NCBI RefSeq assembly: GCF_933775445.1
Contig: NC_065878.1
Span: 8,691,395-8,755,394 of the forward strand
Length of the DNA stretch: 64,000 nt
Source of the DNA: Argentina anserina
Taxonomy: Eukaryota > Streptophyta > Magnoliopsida > Rosales > Rosaceae
Reading direction: 5' to 3'
Under the pieces are notes generated by a model, which saw only the letters and a list, made by a program, of their open reading frames with translations, was not told where the DNA came from and made no database searches. Both the position numbers and the translations under genes were made by a program. Of this stretch, positions 32,940 through 44,659 are shown one piece after another (position 1 is the first letter of the stretch; each line of letters opens with the position of its first letter).

Positions 32940-34420
32940 ACGTGATAGGGAGAGAGAGAGAGAGAGAGAGAGAGAGGGCCGCCATATGAAGGGACCAACT
33001 CGATTTTGACAAGTGAGGAACAGAGGAACCCAGGGTTGTGATCTGATCTGAAGGAAACGATTCCGATTTCAAGCAGGAGGGATTCAATTTACGATACCTG
33101 CCATCTGAAGGAAACTATTTTGATATCGGTTGGAAGATTTTTGATAGGATTGCGATCCGAATAGTTTGGATTTGGACTGTTGTCTTTTTCGCCAGATGAC
33201 GGCCACCATAAAATACATGTAGATTTTAGATTTTGGCACCGTTTTGATGTAAGGTTGATCAAGGATGATAATCTATGTGCTAGAAGTATGTTCTCAGTGT
33301 TGGCATGTCTACTGTGTACTCCCATCAAAGTTTTCATCTGGGTTTTCGTTATAACTGTCGTGGCAGGTCTGTGAAGTTTTCAGTATCACTCCGATCCTTT
33401 TTCTATTATTAATGACTGTATTTAGATGCAGTGTTTTTGTTGGTTTTCTTGCAATTGTGCATAGATCGTATTGAATTCAATGTGGACAGGTTAGACTGGG
33501 AAGGTAAGAGAACTGTTGAGGCTCTGGAAATCATTGTTTTGCTTTTAGTTTTTTTTTTCTTTTCATTTGAAGTTGAATGCATTGAACCTCCGCTAGAGCA
33601 TGTACATTGGCATAGACTGGTCTGTGAGAGTTCTAAGGTAAACATGTTCTCCAGTTTATTATTATTATTTGCCATCTGTGGGTGTTGGTTAGATTGTATT
33701 TAGTCAAATCTTATAAGTAGAACAAGGTATGCTATAAACAAAGGTCGAAAATGGCAAGGAATGACACAGTTGCAGTATTTGTTGTAGATTAATTGTGTTG
33801 TACTCCCCTTACTTCCAATTTCTTTTTCTGCATTTATGTAAACATAGATAATTGGTGATTAATTGTTATTGTAGTGATTTTGTTGCTGATAATAATTTTG
33901 ATGCTTGAAATTCACTCTTTTTGGTTGAAATTTCTGATTTGTAGGTGGAGCTTTGAGTAATTGAGTTACAGTAAATCAGGGTGACATTGCCTTCAATTCA
34001 AAGGTAGGAACAAATTTGTAAACCAATATATGTTTACTTGGTTGATTGGCTTAATTGTGAGTTTGATCAGTATTAATGAGTTGCATATGTGTTGAATCAT
34101 TATGGTAGATGGTGAGGAACAAAAGGAACTGCATCTCCTTAATTGGGTTTATTCATACATTGAACTGCATCATTATTTTGTTGGTGTAGATGTAGTATTA
34201 TATTTGTTTGTAGTTATCTATTGATATAAATATATGATGATATTTATAATTTGATAAATGTTCAGGGAACATAAACTGTCTTTTTAATTATTTTGGTATG
34301 CTTATATTTCATGTTCAAACTTCTAATGTTTATAGGTGCTTTTACTGTATAGAAATCAGTAGCCGTTGACCAGGGTCAATCGACTATTACAGTGAACTAG
34401 CTAGGAAATTAACAGGTAGC
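32940..34420 (+). ncRNA. Possible spliced non-coding transcript or decayed gene
   Basis: A GA microsatellite (32947-32977) is followed by a GC-balanced stretch with GT-AG-like boundaries: GGCAG|GTCTGTG near 33366, GCATAG near 33466, GGAAG|GTAAGAG near 33504, CAAAG|GTAGGAAC near 34004 and AACAG|GTAGCAG near 34414. No long frame spans them; the 64- and 90-codon frames at 33180-33374 and 33431-33703 match nothing known to me. The plus strand is suggested only by these motifs. Confidence 0.25.
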
Positions 34421-35278
34421 AGTTTCCACATTCTTTTCACAATTATAACTATCCTTAAATGTTTTAACACCTATCCTCACATGTTCATTTTGTTGGCCTA
34501 TGATCCACCGAGTGTTCATTGAAGCTTGTGAAACATTGTCATTTAAGATAGAAATTTTTATTGAAGCATTTGAATGGAAATTGGTAGTCATAGATTCACA
34601 ATTAATGACACAATATAGTACATTGTTGCACAGTGCTAAATGTAGGAATTGTGTTCTTTCTTGGTATGCTGTTGTCCATATGCAAATACTTTGTCTATTC
34701 TAGTCTTGAGAAAGCACTTCAATTTTCTTATGTTATAAAATCCTTGAATTTATCATGATATATTTGTATCTCACATTCAAAATGAAATTGGGGAAGATTT
34801 ATCGAACTAGGGGTGTTCGGGCAACACAACCTTGTCACGGGCATTTTCCTAGTTATTCTTCTATTGCCAAGCAAATGTAAATACAGCTCTTGAAAAGCTT
34901 CCCCATTCATTTATGTGTAATTGGTGTTCTATAATTTGCAAATGTGACTGGATAGAAAACAAAGTATCTCCATATGCGAAGCCAACCAAGCTTAAGTTAG
35001 ATCCATTTTTGAGGCAAAGAACAATCTTGCCATTGGTGCTTGAACCCTATGTCTAAGCTCGTTCTACTATCAAACAAGAAGGTTAAAAGGAAAAACTTTC
35101 ATAACAATTGAGGAACAGGTAACATATTATTTACATCGTGGGTACACTAAGAACTAGAAATGTAACAATTATCATGCAAGTTTTTGTAAAAACTGGAAAA
35201 TAATCACAGGATCCTGATGAGACTGACAATAGAATTGTCAATTGTAGTGTAAGAGAATCAATTAGGTAACATCAGCTC

Positions 35279-36462
35279 TCACTTCCATTTCTTGAACTTT
35301 CCACCATGACGCTTTCCATATTTCCCATGCTTGAACTTCCCGTGCTTAAATTTACCTCCATGACGTTTTCCGAATTTTCCACGACCAAATCCATGGGAAC
35401 CCCCAGAACCAAAGCCCTGGGAACCTCTTCCATGGCTACTACCGTGCACAAGATGGTGAACCCCATAACCTGCAGCGGCCGCGGCAGCACCACCGGCTAA
35501 CATAGCTCCCATTCCCAAACCGGATCCACGCCCTGCAGTAATTTTTAGTCGGTAGATACTGCAATGAATTTAAGGCACATGACCCATACTCACTGAGGAC
35601 CTTTTGATTTTGCATGAGTTGTTACACAGTAACATTCTAGAACAATATTCTCAAATTCTTACTGGTGCTTGCTACATACCAAAATAACAGCCTTCTAACT
35701 ATCTTCTAATCGAATGGCCATCAGCCTTGTTTTTGTTCAGTCGAGTCTTGATTGTCTTCTATGGACCAAAATTAAATGCATATAACTAAAGAGATAATCT
35801 CGTCAATATATTCCAAATGACAATACATTGATTTGGAGTGAGTGATCGATATGCTTGTGTTAAGTTTGGTTGCTGGACAACTCTAAGTTTGTTAGCAAGG
35901 TTGTCAGCAATTTGATTATAAAGAGGGAAAACTACAACGAATAGTATGTTTTGAGCTATCCATCTGTCACACCAAAATGGAAGACTAACCTGGTTCTAGT
36001 CAAACTCTATTCATATATATAACTTCGTATTCTAAAAGACCAACAAGCGAAAGGTTGCATTACCTGATTGATGTGGAGCTGATGGACCTGGATAACCAGC
36101 TGGTGGATATCCACTCGGGGCGGATAGCCGGCCGGTGGATATCCTATCGGGGAAGAGTTTCCAGATGGGGGATAGCCGGCTGGTGGATATCCCATAGGGG
36201 GAGAATGTTCATATGAGGGATACCCGCTTTGTGTAGGGTACCCGCTTTGAGGAGGGTAGCCGCCTGAGGGAGGATACCCTGCAGGAGGAGGATACCCACC
36301 TGAGGGAGGATAACCAGGTGGTGCATATGCCTGTGGCGGATATCCATGTCCTTGATTAGAATTTGATCCAGGCCGCGGCATGTGCCCAGCAGCAAATCCA
36401 GCAAGACTTGAGAACAGCCCTCTGTCAGTAGTATCGTCATTGTTGTCCTTTCCACTTCCCAT
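35279..36462 (-). pseudogene. Glycine-rich protein A3-like (GYPP / GHGK repeats), apparent frameshift
   Basis: Minus-strand exons are 36462-36064 and 35532-35279. Exon 1 starts MGSGKDNNDDTTDRGLFSSL and carries about a dozen GYPPxG/GYPPQSGY units. Exon 2 encodes GMGAMLAGGAAAAAAGYGVHHLVHG and a His/Lys/Gly-rich tail (GKFKHGKFKHGKYGKRHGG) ending KFKKWK. Near 36116-36121 the frame slips within a C run (CCGCCCCGAG on the coding strand): the GYPP reading becomes RVDIHQ, while the exon junction needs phase 1, as in the intact paralog at 48738-49902. Read as is, translation stops soon after the junction. With a 1-nt difference the protein would be about 217 residues. The family is soluble and low complexity, with unclear function. 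A 5' UTR intron acceptor (TTTTTGCAG at about 36485) precedes the start. It may be a true null allele or an assembly error. Confidence 0.85.
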
Positions 36463-36484
36463 CTTACTAATTGAAATTAATGCC

Positions 36485-37818
36485 TGCAAAAACCCGTTAT
36501 TTATGGTAAATAAATGAGACAGATCGAAGCAACAACAAGATGCAGTCACAAAGCAACCCTCAAACAGTTTACACTAATTGGCCAAGAGCACTACTTAGAC
36601 AAAGTCCAAAGAGAAATAACACATACAATTTTACAGAGAGCTTGCCAGATTGTCCAACATATGCTGGGAATTTATTAAATTTACTAAACCAGGATCATAA
36701 TTTGTGGACGAGACCTTTTTATCGACATGATTTTTAATAAACAGGTTTACGTACAGTTCATGGCAACAACTGCTGTCCAGAAATTCAAATGTAAATAGCT
36801 TGATTCCAAATCAAGCAGCACAACATCAGATATTAAACTTCCAATGGACTACCACCAGGAAAATAATATAAAGTTTCAACTCGCTGAATATGCAAACATA
36901 AATGCTAGCACATATCTATGTTGAGGAGAGGAGGATGTTCAAGTTGATGATAGCAAATTAGCATGACTAGATAACATTAGACAAATCTCAATAGACTAGG
37001 AACCTGGTGTAACTATAGGCCCTGAATTAAGGATGTTTGGGTAGTAGTGATATATATATACATGAAACAGAGACCACTACAAATCTAAGCACAACCAAAA
37101 GAAGCATGGTAGAGCACATTAAGTGATCAACACGACAAACATGGATGAAGCAAAATGAAACTACCGAATATTTTCTTAGAAGATATTTCATATAATAAAG
37201 AACCTAAACGGACATATGATATGATCGGGCTCATGTGTATGACAAAGGACAAAACGATAATAATGATCAGCAATTGGCCCTTTGTCTTTCTAATTCTTTG
37301 TTCCATACATGCATGAAAGTGATTTTGGAGCAGTGGCTCAGGTGAAGAACTGAAGATTGATTTTGAGGAATGCACTGTTGTTCAGTCAGTCCTCCAAATT
37401 CGAATCATTGACTATTAGTGAAGCATATATCTGGAAATTGATGGAATCTGCATTTGGCACAACACTGTCATCTGATGAGGCCGGCAGGATCATAAATGGT
37501 CTTCATATAGGAGTGTTTAGTGTAAAGGGTAGTTTGTATATGGGGTTTACCATCCAATTTCCATTTAACTCAGAGGGGAAAATGATTATAAGACCCCTTC
37601 TGTGATCATTGATCATGGTTGTCACTGGAGCTAAATATGAAAGCACCTAATCCCTCCATTATTTTTTAAAAAAATCTCTGAGCCAGGCTTCTTGCTAATG
37701 AATCTAGAATGTATACAGGACTGCCACCATACTCGATGTCCTATGTGTACCAATATTGAGTCTGCTAATCCCAATTTTGAAAGATGCAATGCAGGAATGA
37801 GAATTTAGGCGACTCTTC
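36485..37818. other. Upstream region of the first GRP gene; no other gene seen
   Basis: The minus-strand promoter and first UTR exon of the GRP gene should lie here, but no clear TATA box was picked. An 82-codon plus-strand frame at 37357-37605 matches nothing I know. Otherwise AT-rich. Confidence 0.4.
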
Positions 37819-39918
37819 TGTAACAACTCTAAAATTTCGAGCATAAAAACTCAAATTTCGAAGTCATGTAAACACTAAAACAATCTCAATGAATCGAAAT
37901 CATTTTAAATGCCACAGCGGATCATTACTGAGTTCACAATATAACTCAGACAAACCAATTATTACAAACCAAATTTATAATTCAACGTTACATCAAATGG
38001 AAATGTCATAGTCCTCACAAATTCTCACAAAAATCCACAAATAAATCCTCACCACAAGCTGGAAATAATAACTTCAAATCCTCTGAGCGGTCCGTCACTT
38101 TCCGCTAATCCACACCTGCGGAGTTATCCCCTACACCATCGTATTGGTGCACCGGGATTGTAAACACAAACCCGGTAAGCTTTACAGCTCGTATGAGTAA
38201 AATATAAATAAAACTCGTATGTCACCATATACAAAAATCCACAAAAACATCAATTATAAATGCACTCATGAGTCAATGGACGGCCCATCTGGTTGTCCAT
38301 AAATAATAAAATGAAAGTGCTCATGAGAAATTGGGCAACCCCTCTGTTTACCCAATGCATTGATAACACGGGTACTCATGAGCGCCGGTACACCTCCGTT
38401 ACCCCTCATGTAGTACACCGCCGATATTGGGCAACCTCCTGCCACCCAACGTCCAAAAATATGAGTACTCATGAGCCGATAACTCATCTGTTACCTCACA
38501 TGCAATACTCCGGCAGACAGACTAGAGCTCTAACTGTATCGTAACTTTCGCCTGGCCAAAGGCTAGGTTCCGACATGCCAAACACGTCCGAAGACTGGTC
38601 CGAAGACATAAACACGTCCGAAGACGAAAACTCGTCCGAAGACAAAACGTTTTAATAAACCCCATGTTAAAACCACATACAATAATCATCGCCTCATATT
38701 GTACAATTAAATCGACATGCTCAATATATAATCTCATCATCAAAATGACATATATTCACAACGAAATCATGACAGTAAATTATATAGCAAACCATATATA
38801 TGTATTTATTTACCATTAATACGAATATATTTATTCCACTATATTAAATACATGTCATATTTCACTCGTTAAACTTTGCATAATCTTGAATCACCGCAAG
38901 GGTAGATTCGTAATTAAGTGAGATTTTACTCACCTTATTAACTCGAGCGTAATTCCACAATTTCTGAAGGTAATTCATTTCCTTGATTTATCGATCACCT
39001 TGAAAATATAAGAAAATAATTTAGAATCGTTTCGTAAACCTTAAATGCCGAAACAGTAATAATAAGTTACTGTTAAGCAATTTCTGGTTTTACGATATTA
39101 CTGTTCACGTTTTTACTATTCACATATTTATGTACAAATACACATCAATTACGTATTCATGTACATATACATACTGTTTACGTATTTTTGTACGTATGAA
39201 TACTATTGAAATGTAAATACTGTCTCAGTAAATATTAATTACTGATTTACCCTTCTAAAATTACTTTTTACATTTACTGAATGTAATTTACATTTACATT
39301 GACCATATGTAAAATAAATTTACATTTACAATACGTAAATCACTTTTACATTTACCGCACGTAAAAATAAATTACAAATTTACCATTCGGAAACACTGTT
39401 CACGCGCCATCTCCGGCAGGCCGCGCGTGGGGCACACGCGCCGAGCCTATGGCCGGCGCGTAGCACGTCACTGCCGCCCCCAAAACCTTCCTCTCCTCCC
39501 CCTCTACCTTCCCACGACCTCACACCGCCCCTAGCCTCCTCCATGCTACCACACGCGCCGCCTAAGGCGCCGGCATCTCCTCCAACTTCGATCTCCTCCG
39601 ATTCTCCATAAAAACTTCCAAAATCAATTCAACAACATCACAACCCATTCAATTGCACAACCCTTACCTCATTCACGTCGTGGGAGCACCGGAGAGTCGC
39701 CGGAGTGCTTGGACCAGTCGATCTGGGCTCGGTGACGTGCGGCGAGGCTCCACGACGGTGAGAGACGATGCGTCGACCTCGGGTTCGACTGCGGGGGGCC
39801 GCGCGATGCTCGCTGTGCCGACGGTGTGGTTCACGGACGACCGGTGATGGAGATCGTCGGCGAGGGAGTGAGATCGGGGAGGGAGAGAGGAAAAGAGAGA
39901 GAGGGAGGCGCGCGGGGT

Positions 39919-39983
<65 letters not shown>

Positions 39984-40355
39984 GTGAGGGGTTTCCAATT
40001 TTGGAAACCCTAAACTGATAAAATTCATTTATATACTCGTTTCCAAAATCGGAAACTAACTTCCGACGTTAATAACTTTTACGTCCGACGTCCGATTCGA
40101 ACACGTGATGTGTCCACGAACTCGTATCGACGAGCTCTACAACTTTCGTGAAGGAAGTTTTCACAATCGAGCGACGAAAATAAAAATCGATTCTCACGTC
40201 GCAAAACATAACGTTTTTCTAAATAAACGTTCCGATATCGTTTCCGTTTTCGATTCCGACGTCACAAGGCGGAACAAACACGATTTATAATTTTCACAAA
40301 CTTTAAAACTTTAGAAATAATCTATTAAATCGTCCCGAAAAATCGAGTTATTACA
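37819..40355 (-). mobile_element. Solo LTR, Ty3 (Tekay/Del-type), 2537 bp, exact 5-bp target duplication
   Basis: On the minus strand it runs from TGTAATAACTCG (40355) to TTAGAGTTGTTACA (37819). TCTTC flanks both ends exactly (37814-37818 and 40356-40360). It shares with the other LTRs the TTTTCGGG start, the TTCGTGAA motif (40145-40152), a TATA box (about 40029-40035), a GC-rich leader (39400-39860) and the CATGAG tandem units (38260-38480). It is larger because of a GA microsatellite (39919-39975), CGTCCGAAGAC short repeats (38582-38643) and a CGTA/TTTACA low-complexity tract (39090-39380). No pol sequence is attached. Confidence 0.92.
40024..40042 (-). promoter_or_regulatory. LTR core promoter (TATA box)
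   Basis: GTATATAAATG on the minus strand, about 322 bp inside the LTR, preceded by GTTTCCGATTTTGGAAAC. This is the same position and context as in the LTRs at 718-2901 and 3879-5897. Confidence 0.45.
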
Positions 40356-41330
40356 TCTTCACCCAATCTATTAGATTAATTGATCTTTTGATGACTTTCA
40401 GTGATTGATTGGCTGCTTAGGTTGATATCGAAACATATTGTACACTAATGTTCCCTGACACTATTTTGCATGGAGAGGCAAACTTATCCTTGATTGTGTT
40501 TTTCATATTCCCACGTGTCCTTACAACCTCATCACATTTTTTTCCCTCTATTTTTGCAATTAAACTATAACTAATAAGATGGCAATTCAAAACCTGGTAG
40601 AGTTATTTTGCAGCGCGCTGAGGTAAAAACTGTGGAATGTGCCAGCAAATGGCAGGTTCAAGGTTTGATACTGATGTAATGGGGGATTCTTGAGGAGTTG
40701 AGGTACAATTGCAGAGTTTGGCTGAAGAAGTTATCATCCTTGGAATTGTTCTATTTGTTCAATGCTTAAAGGGCCTATGATCTCCTGAAGGGCTTAAAAA
40801 TCACTAGAGATTTTGATTTGAGGATTGGTGAAGTTTAGATTGACTAGGCTATTTTCAATGCTTCTGCTGTTACACTAGGCTAACTCAAAATATATCAAAA
40901 GGTTTGTTCACCAGATACACAACCACTCCATCGAAAAACACTATTTTACACCTTAAAATTGAAGCATTTGCATAAAGTACACACACTACGGAATTAATCA
41001 AAATATCGACATCATCTTCAAACTTGCCATAGAATATTAAACTTGTTTATCTTACGACTTAAGCAGATGATAATTTCTAGATCATTAAGTAACTTGAAGA
41101 TGATTGTTTTGAATGAGAACATAGTCCCATGTTTATGAAACAGAAAGCTTCGGCAAATATTGAACCAAAATATATTATCCATTCAAATGATTCAATCAAC
41201 AACAAAGAAATGAAAACAATGTAAACCCACGAATCGAAAAAGAAAAAGAAACTCTTTTACGGTCGAATTGATAATCGATCATTGTCACATATTACATGAT
41301 CAACCCATATTTATATATAGAAATCATAAT
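40356..41330. other. Intergenic; no gene seen
   Basis: AT-rich sequence with no recognisable frame. CACTACGG at 40987 was considered as a transposon end and rejected. Confidence 0.5.
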
Positions 41331-41339
41331 GGAAAACCA

Positions 41340-44300
41340 AATGGAAATGCGGTTAACAACATGCTCTCAATGCTCGTTGTAATCTATAGTTTTTCACAAC
41401 ATGCAGACAATATACGTTGTAGAAAGTTGGTTACTACAACATGCGTTATTTGTGTGTTGTTAATATGGTTATCAACAACTTACATTGCATGATGTTGTCT
41501 GCAAGTTGTCAATGGAGCTATCAACAAGTAGAAATGCAGCGCGTTGTTAGATATATTTATATTCACAACATACAAAGTTGAACGTTTGAGATAAACAATT
41601 AGAAAAAAAACAGAGAGGGCAATTGTGGGGGTACAAAATTAAAACGAGTACAATAATTCCTCATTTTTCAGTCCCTCCCTCCTCATCTGAGTCATCTATC
41701 TCGTTCTCTCTCTCAAAAAGTTTCATCGTCTCTGCCTCTTTCAAATCTCACAAACCCTTGACGTCGGCGCTAGCTCCTCCACTCGCTACGACCTCATCTA
41801 CGCAATCACCTACACCTCCTTCCCCATCACCACCGGCATTAGGACCTTGCAAGTTCATTCGACGAAGCCTTCGGTCACGACGCCGCCGTTGTTCAACTCA
41901 ATTCATCTTCTATATCGCAGCGGCTCAAAAAAAGGTAATGATTCGTGACTGAACTTAACTTCTCAATCGATCCGTAGCTTTTAAAATTTGAATCTACTCA
42001 AAGCTTTCTATCTATGGCGACGGGGCAACTGGATTTTGATTTACAGTAAGTACTGTTGGAAGAACGTCCTCTCTCCGTTGAGCAAGTCTTCCTCAGCGTC
42101 CACCAACTCCGGCGCCGGAGACTGGTCATCAATGTTGATAAATTGGTCTATGCTCCAGTCAGTACTGATGCTGTGTAATTCAAGGTGTCTTTTATCTCTA
42201 TTTTTATCTCTATATGTGAATTACTTATACCGAAGCTGTGTAATTTTGTTAAATTGAATTTTAGTTCTGAATTGGAAGTGTGGAGTGTAAAATGGTTGAT
42301 TAGGTGACATTGAATATGTTATTTAGAATTTTAGATAGGAATTGAAGGCTCGATTGTGAGATTAAGGTTCTCTAAAACTTGACATTGGTTGTTTGAACAA
42401 ATCTAATGTACAAATGAAGTCAAAATTGGCTTGTAACGTAGACTTTAGAGTTATAAGAGTTGAACCTGAGGGGGATTATTGATTGTTATGATAGCTAGAT
42501 GTTACTGATGCTTGCTCTATATATGCATTACTGATTTTTCATTGATATGATTGATACTAAATGGTTGGAGCACACATATGAAGACTAATTAACCTAACTA
42601 TTGCAGAAGGGAACTCTCTACTATGAAGTTATGATGAACTGATACCATAATAGGAACAAATGGAAGTTGTCATGGAGTTTAAGGGAAGTAATTTGAAGGG
42701 ATTCGACTTTATTGTTGCTTGAAGGGTATGAGGATATAGGCATGGAGGAGCTACCTCAGACAATCTAGGTATTTATATTATCAATTTGCTTGCATTATAG
42801 TTTAGGTAATAGTTTATGTTCAGTCTGTTGTAATGTAACTGAGTAGTACTTTATTTTTTGGATAAGGACTTATGATTTGAAAATGTGGAAACATGCTCTT
42901 GGACAGAGTCAGATTCATATGCATTATTGTTGCAAGAAATTAATTGCTAAATTTGAAAGGAGACAGTCTCTTTGAAAGAGCGTAAGAGATTATGATGTGA
43001 TTGATGCCTACCTATTGTTGATGCTATTTGTTTAGTATTAGAGCTAAATAGTGTATTTTAGGTATGTAAATAGTGTATTTATATCTAAATTGGTCTGTTA
43101 GATTTTGAGGCTTGATTAGTTGTTCACTTTATTGATTTCAGGGACTCGAATGATACCTTCAATCACCAATCAATCGAACTGAGAAACATTGTCTCTCTAG
43201 TGTTCTCTTAGGCAATTTATTGCTGGGATTTAGTAATAGTAAGCATATCATCCTTGTCTCCATTAGATGTTACTCCACATATTAATCAATTTAATAACCT
43301 AAAAGGCTGAAACACTGATGATTGATGTTAGTTTCCTGGTTGTTGAATAATGCTTTCATGATTTTGATACCTATCATACATGCACAACTTTGAGGTATTA
43401 TGCACTTGTTGCCAAATTAGCTGCTGGTATTCTAGAAGTTACTGGAAAAATTGCAGAAGTTAAAGAACTTGAAGCTACTGTATTGAGTCAATCGCAGAGG
43501 CATTAAGTTATTTCGTTAGTAATTAAAATAGCATGTACACCTCTTTTCTATTTGCCTCTCTATTTCTTCATTAATGCACTAACCTAATCAGAAATCTTCC
43601 AACTCATGTTTTTTATTTATTTATATTTTTTCAATTTCTTCCAGTCAATTGTTCATCTTCAACATCTTGTCTAATGCAAGATCATAATCAACCCTGGTTT
43701 TAATTGTGCTATCAATCACTAGCTATTTGTATTTTAATTGAGTAATATTGTTGATCTTTCTCATTTTAGTTGTTGTAAGCGTACTTATGTTTCTTCATAA
43801 ATGATGTATGAAAACTCATGAGACATTTAATTATATATTTTCGTTTAAAGTGTGTACTCATATTGTGATGTAATTGTGGTTAAGTCATGGTGAAGTATGT
43901 AAGAGTTAAAGGAAATAATAGCCCAGAAAATTGGGTGTCAATTGTGTATATGGTGAAATGCTATAACAACATATTTAGTAATATAACAATATGCATAGCG
44001 TGTTCTCAAAAGCTTACAACAACGTACAAAGTTTGTTGTTAAAATTTACAACATGCAAAATGCATGTTGTTCAAAATTTACAACATGCAATGTGTGCGGT
44101 TAAAAAGTACAACGCGCAAAATGCATGTTGAAAACTTACTACAACATGCAATGTGTTGTTAAAAGGCACAACGTGCACCCTGTTTGTTGTTGAACAATTA
44201 CGACAACAAACAATCTATATTGTTAAAATAATACAACAACGTGTAAGTTGCGTTGTTCAAAGTTTTAGACTTTTAACGACTTTGACATCTATAACACGCG

Positions 44301-44367
44301 CCGAGTGTTGTTAATTACTTTTGACAAAATATAATACACGTTGTTAAATCTATTTTGTGGTGTAGTG
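41340..44367. mobile_element. CACTA-like non-autonomous element with gene-like cargo
   Basis: The right end reads ...TTTTGTGGTGTAGTG (44367), which is CACTACACCACAAAA in reverse, a CACTA-type terminus. Dense subterminal repeats built on ACAACATGCA / GTTGTT fill 43960-44350 and, at the other side, 41355-41590. The left CACTA terminus is not clear (degenerate or lost), so the start is approximate and no 3-bp target duplication could be verified. No transposase is visible. The interior has a CT-rich 5' UTR-like exon (41650-41938) ending in a good splice donor, plus exon-like pieces at 42014-42180 and 43390-43505. Confidence 0.6.
41650..42180 (+). pseudogene. Captured gene-like exons inside the CACTA-like element
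   Basis: A CT-rich, GC-balanced block at 41650-41938 resembles a plant first exon and ends AAAAAG|GTAATG. Downstream, ATG at 42014 opens MATGQLDFDLQ, then one TAA, then LEERPLSVEQVFLSVHQLRRR to a stop at about 42177. I do not recognise the protein. The mosaic of exon-like and intron-like DNA between transposon subterminal repeats is what gene capture by a CACTA element looks like; this is inference. Confidence 0.35.
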
Positions 44368-44659
44368 ATATGATGATCCACTGCATTCAACAACAAAGAA
44401 GACGATAAAACAATGAAACAAACAAGAAGAGAGTCATGCATTCACAAACCCAGAAGAGAATTGTTAACAGCAATTAAACATCACCGAGATAACCAAAAGG
44501 AATGAATAGAGAGAAAGATAGAGATTTCGCACTAAAATGATGTCTGAGTTTTTGGTTGGATCACCAAATAGATGTTGCCGTCTGCTGCGTGACAAATTTC
44601 AGGAGGGAAGTGTGTATTGTTTTATTGTTAATATTTGCATGTGCAGGCGGCAGGCTGTT

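Noticed and set aside
37357..37605. 82-codon plus-strand frame as a gene
   Set aside because: No recognisable domain or supporting signals; likely chance.
40987..41000. CACTACGG as the left end of the CACTA-like element
   Set aside because: It does not resemble the right terminus (CACTACACCACAAAA), the flanking three bases do not match, and the subterminal repeats begin about 370 bp further right.
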